A stretch of DNA of 64,000 nucleotides from Rahnella bonaserana (GTDB taxonomy: Bacteria > Pseudomonadota > Gammaproteobacteria > Enterobacterales > Enterobacteriaceae), in assembly GCF_019049675.1 (NCBI RefSeq), contig NZ_JAFMOW010000066.1, forward strand, positions 62,001 to 126,000, in the 5' to 3' direction. Below, in pieces: positions 56,913 to 64,000 of this stretch. How positions within the stretch are numbered: the first letter of the stretch is position 1; every line of letters starts with the position of its first letter. The notes beneath the pieces were generated by a model that was not told the origin of the DNA, ran no database searches, and worked only from the letters and a program-made list of their open reading frames with translations. The translations under genes were made by a program, and so were the position numbers.

Positions 56913-58022
56913 TTGAAGCATAAGTCATTTTCGATAAAACACCTTGCGCCGCTGCTGGCTATGATGATCCTTGCCGGTTGTACATCAACGAAAAAAAGTG
57001 AGACGCCGGCGCAAAATCCGCATGATGTGAAAGCAGATATTGTGCGGCTGATGCCCGCCAGCGCGCCGGACAAAAAAGGCTGGGCGACGGATATTACCGC
57101 CGCATTCACCACGCAAAATATTCCGGCGACCACCGAAAACATCTGTTCGGTACTGGCGGTTGCGCAGCAGGAATCCAATTTCAATCCGAATGCGCCCGTG
57201 CCGGGTTTAGGCAAAATAGCGTGGAAAGAGATCGACCGTCGTGCCGATGCGGTTCATGTGCCTAATTTCCTGGTGCATACCGCGCTGCTGTTAAAATCGC
57301 CGAACGGAAAATCCTACAGTGAGCGTCTGGATAACGTAAAAACAGAGAAGCAACTGAGCGCTATTTTCGATGATTTCATTGATATGGTGCCGATGGGACA
57401 GAAGCTGTTTGGCAACCTGAATCCGGTGCATACCGGCGGTCCGATGCAGGTCAGCATCGCCTTCGCCGAGCAGAACGCTAAGGGATATCCGTATAAAATT
57501 GACGGCTCAATTCGTAACGAAGTCTTCAGCCGTCGTGGTGGTGTGTGGTTCGGCGTGAAACATCTGCTGGGCTATCCGACCCATTACTCGCAGTCACTTT
57601 ATCGCTTTGCCGATTTCAATGCCGGCTGGTACGCCAGCCGTAACGCCGCGTTCCAGAACGCGGTCAGCAAAGTGTCAGGCATTCCGCTGGCGCTGGACGG
57701 TGACCTGATAAATTACGGCACCGATAAACCGGGCAGCACTGAACTGGCTGTACGCACGCTGAGTAAACGTCTGGATATCAGCCACGGTGCAATCCGCAAA
57801 GCGCTGGAGAAGGGCGAGCAGCTGGAGTTCGAAGACACGACGCTCTATAAGCAGGTTTATGCACTGGCGGATAAAACCACCGGTAAACGTCAGCCGCGTG
57901 AAATGTTGCCGGGCATTACGCTGGAAAGTCCGAAAATTACCCGCAAGCTGACCACTGCCTGGTTCGCTAAACGAGTGGACGGGCGACGTGCGGACTGTGT
58001 AAAACGCGCCAACGCCAGCTAA
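56913..58022 (+). CDS. yaiW: DUF1615 surface lipoprotein YaiW
   Basis: 369 residues, beginning with TTG 56913 (no better start is in frame ahead of the signal). Lipobox LAGC with Cys at about 23. Strong agreement with E. coli YaiW: SVLAVAQQESNFNPNAPVPG, KSPNGKSYSERLDNVKTEKQ, FNAGWYASRNAAFQNAVSK, MLPGITLESPKITRKLTTAW. In E. coli YaiW is an outer-membrane lipoprotein working with SbmA in uptake of proline-rich peptides; no sbmA is in the window. A terminator follows. Confidence 0.92.
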   Translation: MKHKSFSIKHLAPLLAMMILAGCTSTKKSETPAQNPHDVKADIVRLMPASAPDKKGWATDITAAFTTQNIPATTENICSVLAVAQQESNFNPNAPVPGLGKIAWKEIDRRADAVHVPNFLVHTALLLKSPNGKSYSERLDNVKTEKQLSAIFDDFIDMVPMGQKLFGNLNPVHTGGPMQVSIAFAEQNAKGYPYKIDGSIRNEVFSRRGGVWFGVKHLLGYPTHYSQSLYRFADFNAGWYASRNAAFQNAVSKVSGIPLALDGDLINYGTDKPGSTELAVRTLSKRLDISHGAIRKALEKGEQLEFEDTTLYKQVYALADKTTGKRQPREMLPGITLESPKITRKLTTAWFAKRVDGRRADCVKRANAS

Positions 58023-58042
58023 TCGAAGGTAAACATTCTTAA

Positions 58043-58075
58043 AGCCTGCCAGATATTGGCGGGCTAATTATTTTT
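58043..58075 (+). terminator. Terminator of yaiW
   Basis: AGCCTGCCA / TTGGCGGGCT stem followed by AATTATTTTTCTTTT. Confidence 0.82.
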
Positions 58076-58387
58076 CTTTTCAGGCTACAGCCACCGTCAG
58101 TGGCGGCCTGCGCGTTATTTTATACAAAAATAAAAAACCGGGGAATATAACCCCGATGAAATTAACGCTTGCTTAATAAATCCCGCTGTGTGTAAATAGC
58201 GTCAACGGTTTGTGGTTAAGACCTATTTATGTAAGACATTTTAGTAAAGCAGTTCCTGGTTCAAGTGATATAGCAAATCCTTTCTCCGACGAATTTCCTT
58301 CTCTGATGCATCCATAAGTATTTCAAATAAAAACAGACCTATATTGCCCTATGGCATCATAAAATAAAAACGAAGAAGGTATTTTCT

Positions 58388-58600
58388 ATGTCTAATAAAA
58401 TGACTGGTTTAGTAAAATGGTTTGACGCTGGTAAAGGTTTCGGTTTCATCAGCCCTGCAGATGGCAGCAAAGACGTGTTCGTTCACTTCTCTGCAATCCA
58501 GAGCAATGATTTCAAAACCCTGGACGAAGGTCAGAACGTTGAGTTCACCATCGAACAAGGCCAGAAAGGCCCATCAGCCGGTAACGTTGTCGTTCTGTAA
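58388..58600 (+). CDS. CspA-family cold shock protein
   Basis: 70 residues; five-stranded OB-fold RNA chaperone. Starts [20 protein letters not shown] with RNP1 KGFGFI and RNP2 VFVHF intact and ends [13 protein letters not shown], nearest to CspA/CspB/CspG by its [12 protein letters not shown] start. AAGGTATTTTCT precedes the ATG. The 365-base upstream gap contains no other gene and could hold the long cold-responsive 5' leader typical of cspA genes, though I did not find an exact cold box. A terminator follows at 58701. Confidence 0.93.
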   Translation: MSNKMTGLVKWFDAGKGFGFISPADGSKDVFVHFSAIQSNDFKTLDEGQNVEFTIEQGQKGPSAGNVVVL

Positions 58601-58700
58601 TGTCGCCAGATATTGAAGTTAATACTCTGCAATAGCGAAGATGGGTTAAACCCGGAGCAGACAGAATAAATATTTCAGTATCGACATACTAAATGACAAA

Positions 58701-58730
58701 AATAAGCCCTGGCCAACGCCGGGGTTTATT
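58701..58730 (+). terminator. Terminator downstream of the csp gene
   Basis: AATAAGCCCTGGC-caac-GCCGGGGTTTATT with A-rich and T-rich flanks. Confidence 0.75.
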
Positions 58731-58899
58731 ATTTAAAAGCTTCTGAATTTATTTCCAGGAGCCACAACAGAAAAGCCGGTTGAATTATTCCCCTTCCAGT
58801 CGTTTTTTCTGTTGTGAAAAGGCCGTGCTCAGGCCGTGCAAAGTCGGAGTGTACGATGGACGCTTGCACCATAATATGACGGCCGGGAAAGCACCGGCA

Positions 58900-59147
58900 A
58901 ATTCCCTTTATCCTTTGGGCTGGCTCTGCGTTGGCCGCCATCACTCACCCCAGTCACATACTAATGTATGCTCCCGGGGACTCGTTCTGTTGCCGCCTTG
59001 ATCCAACCGCAAATGCTTGCGGGAATTCCCTTTATCCTTTGGGCTGGCTCTACGTTGGCCGCCATCACTCACCCCAGTCACATACTAATGTATGCTCCCG
59101 GGGACTCGTTCTGTTGCCGCCTTGATCCAACCGCAAAAGCTTGCGGG
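58900..59147. repeat. 124-bp tandem repeat (two copies)
   Basis: Copies at 58900-59023 and 59024-59147, nearly identical (differences such as CTCTGCG/CTCTACG and AAATGC/AAAAGC). Each contains a CATAC-taat-GTATG hairpin, CTCCCGGGGACTCGTTCTGT, and a TTTGGGCTGGCTC block. The sequence resembles intergenic repeats I recall in Yersinia/Serratia genomes that end in a Pro-Gly-type GC-rich stem. Two 124-bp frames read through both copies but are not coding by composition. Confidence 0.85.
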
Positions 59148-59181
59148 AATTGGTTACGTGCGTTTTTGCCGGAAAACAGGC

Positions 59182-59210
59182 AAAAAAAAGCCCGCACGCG
59201 GCGGGCAAAA
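59182..59210 (-). terminator. Terminator for the tiny-protein cluster
   Basis: On the minus strand GCCCGC-cgcgt-GCGGGC followed by eight T; lies 122 bases after the stop of the 59332-59469 gene. Confidence 0.85.
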
Positions 59211-59331
59211 TAACAGGGTTCTACAGGGGTATTACACAGGGACATCACACAACATTTGATGGATTTAAGATATCAAACCCTGTGTATGGTTTTGTCATCA
59301 CCCGGTAAGGTTAGTCCAGCAGATGTAAGGC

Positions 59332-59469
59332 TTATTTGTCGGCGTAATGCGAAATGACTTGATCGATTTTGGCGTCTGCCAGCGCAATTCCTTTCTGAAT
59401 CAACGATTCAGAACCGATGCTTGCCAATACAATGACGACGGCAACAATCATTAATCCTTTGTATGTCAT
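59332..59469 (-). CDS. 45-residue small membrane protein
   Basis: ATG 59469 with AAGGA seven bases upstream. MTYKGLMIVAVVIVLASIGS, then ESLIQKGIALADAKIDQVIS, ending HYADK. One N-terminal membrane helix and an amphipathic tail. It is the last of three tiny minus-strand genes (the others start at 59674 and 59801), each with its own ribosome site, and is followed by a strong terminator. Family not recognised. Confidence 0.72.
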   Translation of the reverse strand: MTYKGLMIVAVVIVLASIGSESLIQKGIALADAKIDQVISHYADK

Positions 59470-59563
59470 GTTTCAATCCTTCCGCTTTGACTGCTCAATG
59501 GCAGCATTATGCGGCGATACCGGTTGTATCGCCACGTGGCAAAACGGAAAAGGAAGAAAAAAG

Positions 59564-59674
59564 TTACGCGGCCAGGTGGCTGACAGTGAAATGCGTGACC
59601 AGACCGATGATGATCAGTAGCGCAATCGCAGCGGCGGTATAGAGGATAATGCGTTTAGGGCTGTAGAATTTCAT
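59564..59674 (-). CDS. 36-residue small membrane protein
   Basis: ATG 59674 with AAGGATATTAA upstream. MKFYSPKRIILYTAAAIALL, then IIIGLVTHFTVSHLAA: basic N-terminus, one long membrane helix. Middle gene of the tiny-protein cluster. Function unknown; size and layout resemble enterobacterial single-pass stress or regulator proteins. Confidence 0.7.
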   Translation of the reverse strand: MKFYSPKRIILYTAAAIALLIIIGLVTHFTVSHLAA

Positions 59675-59714
59675 TTAATATCCTTATTTTTACATTACAT
59701 ACAACGTTGCAGGA

Positions 59715-59801
59715 TTAGAGAAACTCCATCATCAAAGCCATCATGTAACCAATCCCGACAGAGCCTCCGGCCATAATTAACCAAAATGCAGTTGCCTTCA
59801 T
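59715..59801 (-). CDS. 28-residue small membrane protein
   Basis: ATG 59801 with AAGGAGTG upstream, a consensus ribosome site. MKATAFWLIMAGGSVGIGYM, then MALMMEFL: almost wholly hydrophobic with a Gly-rich centre. First gene of the tiny cluster. Too short for family assignment; the ribosome site and neighbours support it. Confidence 0.68.
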   Translation of the reverse strand: MKATAFWLIMAGGSVGIGYMMALMMEFL

Positions 59802-60005
59802 TTCACACTCCTTGTGTTGGTTTGATCATTCAGATAATCAATTCACCGCAGAAATTATATCAAACATAAAAATTATGGGGATAAATATCTGCTCTAATTT
59901 TGATCACTTAGTCTGAAAAATCTCATAAAGTGCGGAGCGGTTCTGGTTCAGGAGGAAATCTGTCCGCAAAACGCAAGGCAAGCGCAGGGCTCAGCCACGG
60001 AAAAT

Positions 60006-60209
60006 TTATTTCAGATAGTCGCTGCTGGCGGTCAGTTTGTTATGTGCGCTGGCGTCAATGGTCGTGGAAGGGCGGGTACCGCTTTCACTGGCTTTACGGT
60101 TCAGTTCAGAAGCCACTTCCTGCGAGCTGGAAGGGTGGAGTGCAGCGACGCTGTTAAACGTGGTCATTGCGATCATCAGGCTGAAAAGAGCGAGGGTGGT
60201 GCGTTTCAT
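60006..60209 (-). CDS. Small secreted protein of unknown function
   Basis: 67 residues from ATG 60209 (an upstream frame start lacks support). Signal peptide MKRTTLALFSLMIAMTTFNS...ALA-type end, mature part rich in Ser/Ala/Asn with Lys/Arg, predicted helical (SSSQEVASELNRKASESGT). Periplasmic in all likelihood. No cysteine. Family not recognised. Confidence 0.68.
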   Translation of the reverse strand: MKRTTLALFSLMIAMTTFNSVAALHPSSSQEVASELNRKASESGTRPSTTIDASAHNKLTASSDYLK

Positions 60210-60290
60210 TTTGCAGGTGTCCGGTCTGTTCACATTTGTCATAAGGGTTGCGTGATTCAGCGGCCGATTTTATATGCTTTATTCATAAGA

Positions 60291-60315
60291 AACGGGAGCA
60301 AATTGTGCTCCCGTT
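60291..60315 (-). terminator. Terminator of the yhjX-like gene
   Basis: AACGGGAGCA-aattg-TGCTCCCGTT, a perfect 10-bp stem, 30 bases after the yhjX stop on the minus strand. Confidence 0.8.
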
Positions 60316-60344
60316 CATCATTTATGATGCGCTCAGCTGCTGCT

Positions 60345-61595
60345 TTATACGTGCTGGAGCGTATTATGACCTGTTTCTGATTTATTCGGTAAGCGAATCG
60401 TGGCAGAAAGAACCAATGATACGATCAATAATGCGGTGATGATGCTGAACGTCACCGCGAAGCCACCGAACAGGGAAGCAACCAGGGAAGCAAAGATGCT
60501 GCCGATACCGAAGCCCAGATACAGCAGACCGTAATTTTTGGTCATGTTATTCAGGCCAAAGAAGTCGCTGACCAGTGACGGGTAAACGGTAATGGTACCG
60601 CCGAAGCTGAAGGCAACACAGGCGACGGAGAAGAAGAACATCATCTCGTTCATCTGAGTGAATAACATCAGACTCATCCCCGCCAGTGACACAATCTGCG
60701 CGATAGAAATAACGCGAATACGCTGCATTTTGTCTGACAACACACCCAGCACCAGACGACCACTCAGGTTAGCAATCGCAATCACGGTCACGGCGTTGGC
60801 CGCGGTCAGCGCATCCAGTTTAACCAGGCTCTGACCGATATCTTTCGCCACACCAATCACATACAAACCGCTCATACAGGCAGTCAGGAACATCAGTGCC
60901 AGCATCCAGTATTGCGGCGCGCGGATGGCTTCTGCCAGGGTGAAATCACGGGTGTCGTTGGTGCTGTCATTCAGGCTGTTTTCTTCACGGGTGACGTTTG
61001 CGGTTTCCTGTTTCGGCGCATCTTTCATCATCATCGCGCCGGCAATAACCATCACCATCGCGATGCCGCCCCAGATCATGAAGGTATTTTGCAGACCTTC
61101 AGTCGCCAGCAGATGACCGCAAACGAATTTGAATAACAGACTGCCCAGACCGTAAGCACCGATTGAACAGGCGGAGATCAGACCTTTGCGTTCAGGGAAC
61201 CATTTCACGCAGTTGGTCAGCGTCAGCAGGTAACCGGCACCGTCCGCCAGACCGACCAGCACACCGGCGCTGATGTAAAGCATCAGAACATTGTCAGAAT
61301 GTGCCGTCAGTGCAAAACCGGCAGCCATCAGCAAACCTGCGGCAATGGTCACGGTGCGCACGCCAAAACGTTCCTGAAGTTTACCGGCGACGGAAGAGGC
61401 CAGCGCCAGACACAGGCTCAGGATCCCAAAGGTCAGTGCCACGCGGCTCACCGGTTCACCCAGCTTCTCAGACAACTGACCGTTAAACAGACTCCAGGTA
61501 TAAACAGAACCCAGTGCAAGCTGAGTCAGGATAGTGCCGATTAACGTCAGCACGCGTGTGCGGTTGTAATTCTGGATGCCAGATTGGTCACTCAT
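60345..61595 (-). CDS. yhjX: OFA-family MFS transporter YhjX
   Basis: 416 residues from ATG 61595 (GGGAGAA upstream), about 12 membrane helices. It follows E. coli YhjX through ALGSVYTWSLFNGQLSEKLG, SSVAGKLQERFGVRTVTIAA, SAGVLVGLADGAGYLLTLTN, CVKWFPERKGLISACSIGAY and IYLGFGIG-type ends. In E. coli yhjX is induced by extracellular pyruvate through the PyrSR (YpdAB) system; transport of a carboxylate such as pyruvate is suspected. An FNR-like dyad lies about 205 bases upstream. Confidence 0.92.
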   Translation of the reverse strand: MSDQSGIQNYNRTRVLTLIGTILTQLALGSVYTWSLFNGQLSEKLGEPVSRVALTFGILSLCLALASSVAGKLQERFGVRTVTIAAGLLMAAGFALTAHSDNVLMLYISAGVLVGLADGAGYLLTLTNCVKWFPERKGLISACSIGAYGLGSLLFKFVCGHLLATEGLQNTFMIWGGIAMVMVIAGAMMMKDAPKQETANVTREENSLNDSTNDTRDFTLAEAIRAPQYWMLALMFLTACMSGLYVIGVAKDIGQSLVKLDALTAANAVTVIAIANLSGRLVLGVLSDKMQRIRVISIAQIVSLAGMSLMLFTQMNEMMFFFSVACVAFSFGGTITVYPSLVSDFFGLNNMTKNYGLLYLGFGIGSIFASLVASLFGGFAVTFSIITALLIVSLVLSATIRLPNKSETGHNTLQHV

Positions 61596-62074
61596 AGTGG
61601 GTTCTCCCGGGCGAAGTAGATTCAATTAACTGTGGCTATGATAAGTCTGGCGATGTGGGGCGGCGCATTTGCGGAGTGAGATGCACGAGTTGCGGAATGA
61701 AATGCATCTATGATGGTATGAGTCGCCATTTTGGGGCTAAAAACACCCCAGAATTGGACTTAAAACACCGCTGCAGCCCTTGCGGGGCGCGGGTTTTAGT
61801 TGATCTGGATCACTAATCCGTCATTTAGTTTTTTCAGACCCGGTTACAAAGGTTTCGTTATTTCATTGGGCAGATAACGCAGGGCTCACCGGAATCTGGT
61901 CGTACCCTTCCGGCACTCCTCATTTTTACTTTCATGTGCTGGTTGAAAGCGCCGGGATACCGGAAAACATCAATCTGGCACTGCAATTACGTTCTGCTCC
62001 TGAGCCCAAACACGTCAGCTAATTTGCGTACCTGCCTGAGCATCAGGAAGGTATCACTGATTTTTTGTTATGAC
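61596..62074. other. 479-bp gap upstream of yhjX
   Basis: Contains an FNR-like dyad (61800-61813) and, on the plus strand, an open frame of about 55 codons to a TAA at 62020-62022 (WADNAGLTGIWSYPSGTPHF...) with no start or recognised family; it may be a gene remnant but is not called. Confidence 0.4.
61800..61813. promoter_or_regulatory. FNR-like dyad upstream of yhjX
   Basis: TTGATCTGGATCAC fits FNR consensus TTGATnnnnATCAA in 13 of 14 positions counting the free spacer. Position 205 bp upstream of the yhjX start makes activation uncertain. Confidence 0.4.
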
Positions 62075-62851
62075 TTACAACGCCTGTGCATTCAGCGCGG
62101 TATTAATTGCCGCCGCCACACCCGTCGGGTTTTCCCACATCATCGAATGACCGGCCTGCGGCACGACAGCGGTCTGAATGCCATGCTGCGGCAGAATGGC
62201 GACATCAGGCTCAGGAAGTGAAAACTCACCAAACAATACCGTTGCCGGCATTTTCAGCTGATAAAGCTGTTCGCGCCACGACACCTTTTCGCCATTGACC
62301 AGCCCGACGGCCTGACGGTGGATCGCCAGCGGTGAGGCGATGCCCATACATCCTGCCCAGATGTGATCATTTCCGCGAACCGCCACCTTAATCAGATGCC
62401 CGTGGCCTTCGCGCAGATAGTCTTCTTCAGAATACTGGGCAACAGCGCGGCTGAACACGCCGCCACCGGCATCCAGATTCGGTTCCGCGACTATCAGGCG
62501 CTGGATCAGATCAGGACGTTGCGCCGCCACCATAATGGCGATACTGCCGCCCATGCTATGACCGATTAAGTTGACCTGCGGCACGCCGAGGCTTTCAAGC
62601 CAGACAATCACGCAATCGACATGTGCCTGCAGGCTGTAGCTGAAATCATCGGGCTTATCGCTGTAGCCTGAACCTGCCAAATCGAGCAACAGTGAGCGGC
62701 GCGGACGTAATGACGCATCAGTCGCCACGCGCGGAAAATCGCAGGAAGACGCACATCCCAGACCGTGAATAAAGACCAGCGGAACCCCCATCCCGGACAA
62801 TTCATGGAAGCGTAAATGCATTTGCGTACCGGGTACTTTAAACGATTTCAT
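62075..62851 (-). CDS. Alpha/beta-fold hydrolase
   Basis: 258 residues from ATG 62851, which has AAGGATCGAG just upstream (an eight-residue earlier extension is less likely). Oxyanion region VPLVFIHGLGCASSCDFPR, nucleophile elbow LIGHSMGGSIAIMVAA (Ser about 99), acid region FGEFSLPEPDV, catalytic His in VPQAGHSMMWENP. No signal peptide. Likely an esterase or C-C hydrolase; substrate unknown. Isolated on the minus strand. Confidence 0.88.
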   Translation of the reverse strand: MKSFKVPGTQMHLRFHELSGMGVPLVFIHGLGCASSCDFPRVATDASLRPRRSLLLDLAGSGYSDKPDDFSYSLQAHVDCVIVWLESLGVPQVNLIGHSMGGSIAIMVAAQRPDLIQRLIVAEPNLDAGGGVFSRAVAQYSEEDYLREGHGHLIKVAVRGNDHIWAGCMGIASPLAIHRQAVGLVNGEKVSWREQLYQLKMPATVLFGEFSLPEPDVAILPQHGIQTAVVPQAGHSMMWENPTGVAAAINTALNAQAL

Positions 62852-63132
62852 CTCGATCCTTTGCTGACGGCCCACGTACTATTTTGCTTAAGAACAATCT
62901 GCGGATTATAGGCAGAAACCTCCTTACCGGCAGCACAAAAAATAAGTAAACAAACAGAGTATGAAAACAGGCAGAAAGCTTATTTTTTTGTCTAAATAAT
63001 CACCAGCTAAACGTTACTCACTCAATAATTTGGCTTAAAGTATTTGGCCTGTGAATATTTATTTGGCAGGCGCTTTCTATCAGCCAGACAAGTGATAGCA
63101 TGGGCCTCTTGCTCACTTTATGGATTTATCTG

Positions 63133-63498
63133 ATGGTCAGGTTAGGCGGTTGTGTGGCGGTTATTTTGGCGCTGGCGTCGTTTTCAGCATCGGCTGTCAC
63201 GCAGTATCAGTGCGTGTTAACTCATCATACTCAGTCTGATGATGGCAATGATGTTTCTGAAGTCGTGAACAAAAATGCCCAGGTTTATGATGCGGGGAAT
63301 ACGTTCAGTTTCTCACCGGATGGCAGCAAAATGGTCACCAGTCCTGAACTGACGGATATCATCGGCAAAGATAATCAGCCCATGAAAGCGGGCGCGCAGG
63401 ATAACCTGATGTATATTCACGTTAAAGACAGCTTTGTGGTGGCAACCCAGACAGAAGGGTATGTCTACGGTGATTGCAAAGTGAATACCGCGAAGTAA
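63133..63498 (+). CDS. Small secreted protein of unknown function
   Basis: I start at ATG 63133 (GGAT nine bases upstream); ATG 63100 would add 11 residues ahead of the signal. Signal peptide MVRLGGCVAVILALASFSAS-A, mature part of about 100 residues with Cys in QYQCVLT and YGDCKVN suggesting one disulfide. Rich in Asn/Asp/Ser with beta-strand character. Lies 220 bases before the PBP2 gene on the same strand. Family not recognised. Confidence 0.65.
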   Translation: MVRLGGCVAVILALASFSASAVTQYQCVLTHHTQSDDGNDVSEVVNKNAQVYDAGNTFSFSPDGSKMVTSPELTDIIGKDNQPMKAGAQDNLMYIHVKDSFVVATQTEGYVYGDCKVNTAK

Positions 63499-63717
63499 AA
63501 AGCGTTAGCCCGCATTTATAATCCCTGTGGGCGCATGAGCCATGTCTCAGCGCCCTGCAATATCGCCCTGCAATAAATAGAAACACTCCTGCCAGTTCAT
63601 TAGCACACTTCTTATAGTCGTCCGTGGCATGACGGGCTATCCTTTCGCACTTTTCCAGTCTCCGTTTATTCATTTCGCCCGCTTCAAGAAGCAGACAAAA
63701 AAGGTATTTGCCCGCTT

Positions 63718-64000
63718 ATGGCCCTACTTAACGACGAAATTCGCGACCATACCGCCGAGTCCGTCCTTTTCGTTCGTCGTGCCGTGATTGCATTTTTGGT
63801 CGTGATCCTGCTGTCTTCTGCGCTGGTGTTTAATCTGTACCATCTGCAGGTGGGTATGCACGATTTTTACCAGACCCGCTCAAATCAGAATGACATCAAA
63901 ATGCTGCCGATCGCCCCAAGCCGCGGGCTGATTATGGATCGCAACGGCGTGGTGCTGGCGCAAAATATTACCCTCTATCAGATTGAAGTGATCCCGGGCA
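63718..64000 (+). CDS. mrdA: Penicillin-binding protein 2 (MrdA) paralogue, partial
   Basis: The frame from ATG 63718 is open to the end of the window (94 codons). It begins MALLNDEIRDHTAESVLFVR with a single membrane anchor (about 20-42) and then YQTRSNQNDIKMLPIAPSRG and LIMDRNGVVLAQNITLYQIE, matching the start of E. coli PBP2 (transpeptidase of the elongasome). The catalytic SxxK region lies outside the window. The neighbourhood (no rlmH before it) is not the standard rsfS-rlmH-mrdA-rodA cluster, so this is probably a second copy. Confidence 0.9.
   Translation, partial: MALLNDEIRDHTAESVLFVRRAVIAFLVVILLSSALVFNLYHLQVGMHDFYQTRSNQNDIKMLPIAPSRGLIMDRNGVVLAQNITLYQIEVIPG

Noticed and set aside
58931..59213. 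Overlapping plus-strand frames across the 124-bp tandem repeat
   Set aside because: They are products of the duplicated non-coding sequence, with stretches repeated identically and no ribosome site.
61853..62022. Open frame WADNAGLTGIWSYPSGTPHF... upstream of the alpha/beta hydrolase
   Set aside because: No start codon with ribosome site and no family recognised; could be a remnant but not supported enough to call.

Overview
The window reads as the chromosome of an enterobacterium of the Yersiniaceae type. Rahnella or a close relative is my best guess, from protein similarity recalled from memory and not from a search. The left end follows the E. coli order pepD / gpt-frsA-crl-proB-proA / tRNA-Thr, but phoE is absent between crl and proB. 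Almost everything to the right is a mosaic of accessory loci.

Layout. (1) 1-5.9 kb: conserved core (pepD 5' part, gpt, frsA, crl, proBA). (2) 6.0-8.1 kb: a tRNA-Thr(UGU) gene followed by a small AT-rich island bounded by a near-perfect 22-bp copy of the tRNA 3' end. It holds an IS630-type transposase remnant and an Hcp-type T6SS gene with two unrecognised partners. (3) 8.1-11.6 kb: a broken XRE regulator, a periplasmic protein, and a T6SS PAAR/pyocin effector with a colicin E3-type 16S rRNase tail plus two candidate immunity genes. (4) 11.6-18.8 kb: a paoABC-type molybdenum aldehyde oxidoreductase lacking the Tat signal, a LysR regulator and a divergent AroY-like (UbiD-family) decarboxylase with a YqgA-like membrane protein. 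(5) 19-23.3 kb: small genes, an M20 amidohydrolase and a chemoreceptor. (6) 23.5-30.5 kb: a complete type I restriction-modification operon hsdM-hsdS-hsdR. (7) 30.5-33.7 kb: a SelW-like protein, a LysR regulator, a XenA-like ene-reductase and an SRPBCC protein.

(8) 33.7-40.8 kb, all on the minus strand, is the most unusual region: a decayed contact-dependent inhibition (CDI) locus. cdiB has a stop codon inside its signal peptide. cdiA is reduced to about 106 residues joined out of frame to a VENN-toxin module. Three further orphan cdiA-CT/cdiI modules follow, each headed by a GCTCTTTAA (boxA-like) element and separated from its neighbour by a terminator. Immunity genes are all intact while the delivery genes and several toxin frames are broken, which looks like retention of immunity after loss of attack.

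(9) 41.1-50.4 kb: recC-recB-recD as a tightly overlapping operon without the ptrA gene that interrupts it in E. coli. (10) 50.4-64 kb: small membrane proteins (a YniD homologue among them), an MFS exporter with divergent LysR, a GNAT, a diguanylate cyclase, lipoproteins (YiaF- and YaiW-like), a CspA-family gene, a 124-bp tandem repeat, a cluster of three tiny membrane-protein genes missed by length cut-offs, a YhjX-like transporter, an alpha/beta hydrolase and the start of a penicillin-binding protein 2 paralogue running off the right end.

Taken together the window carries three interbacterial-competition loci (Hcp island, PAAR-RNase effector, CDI remnant) and DNA-processing or defence genes (type I RM, RecBCD). 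All assignments come from reading translated sequence and remembered family features; no searches were run.
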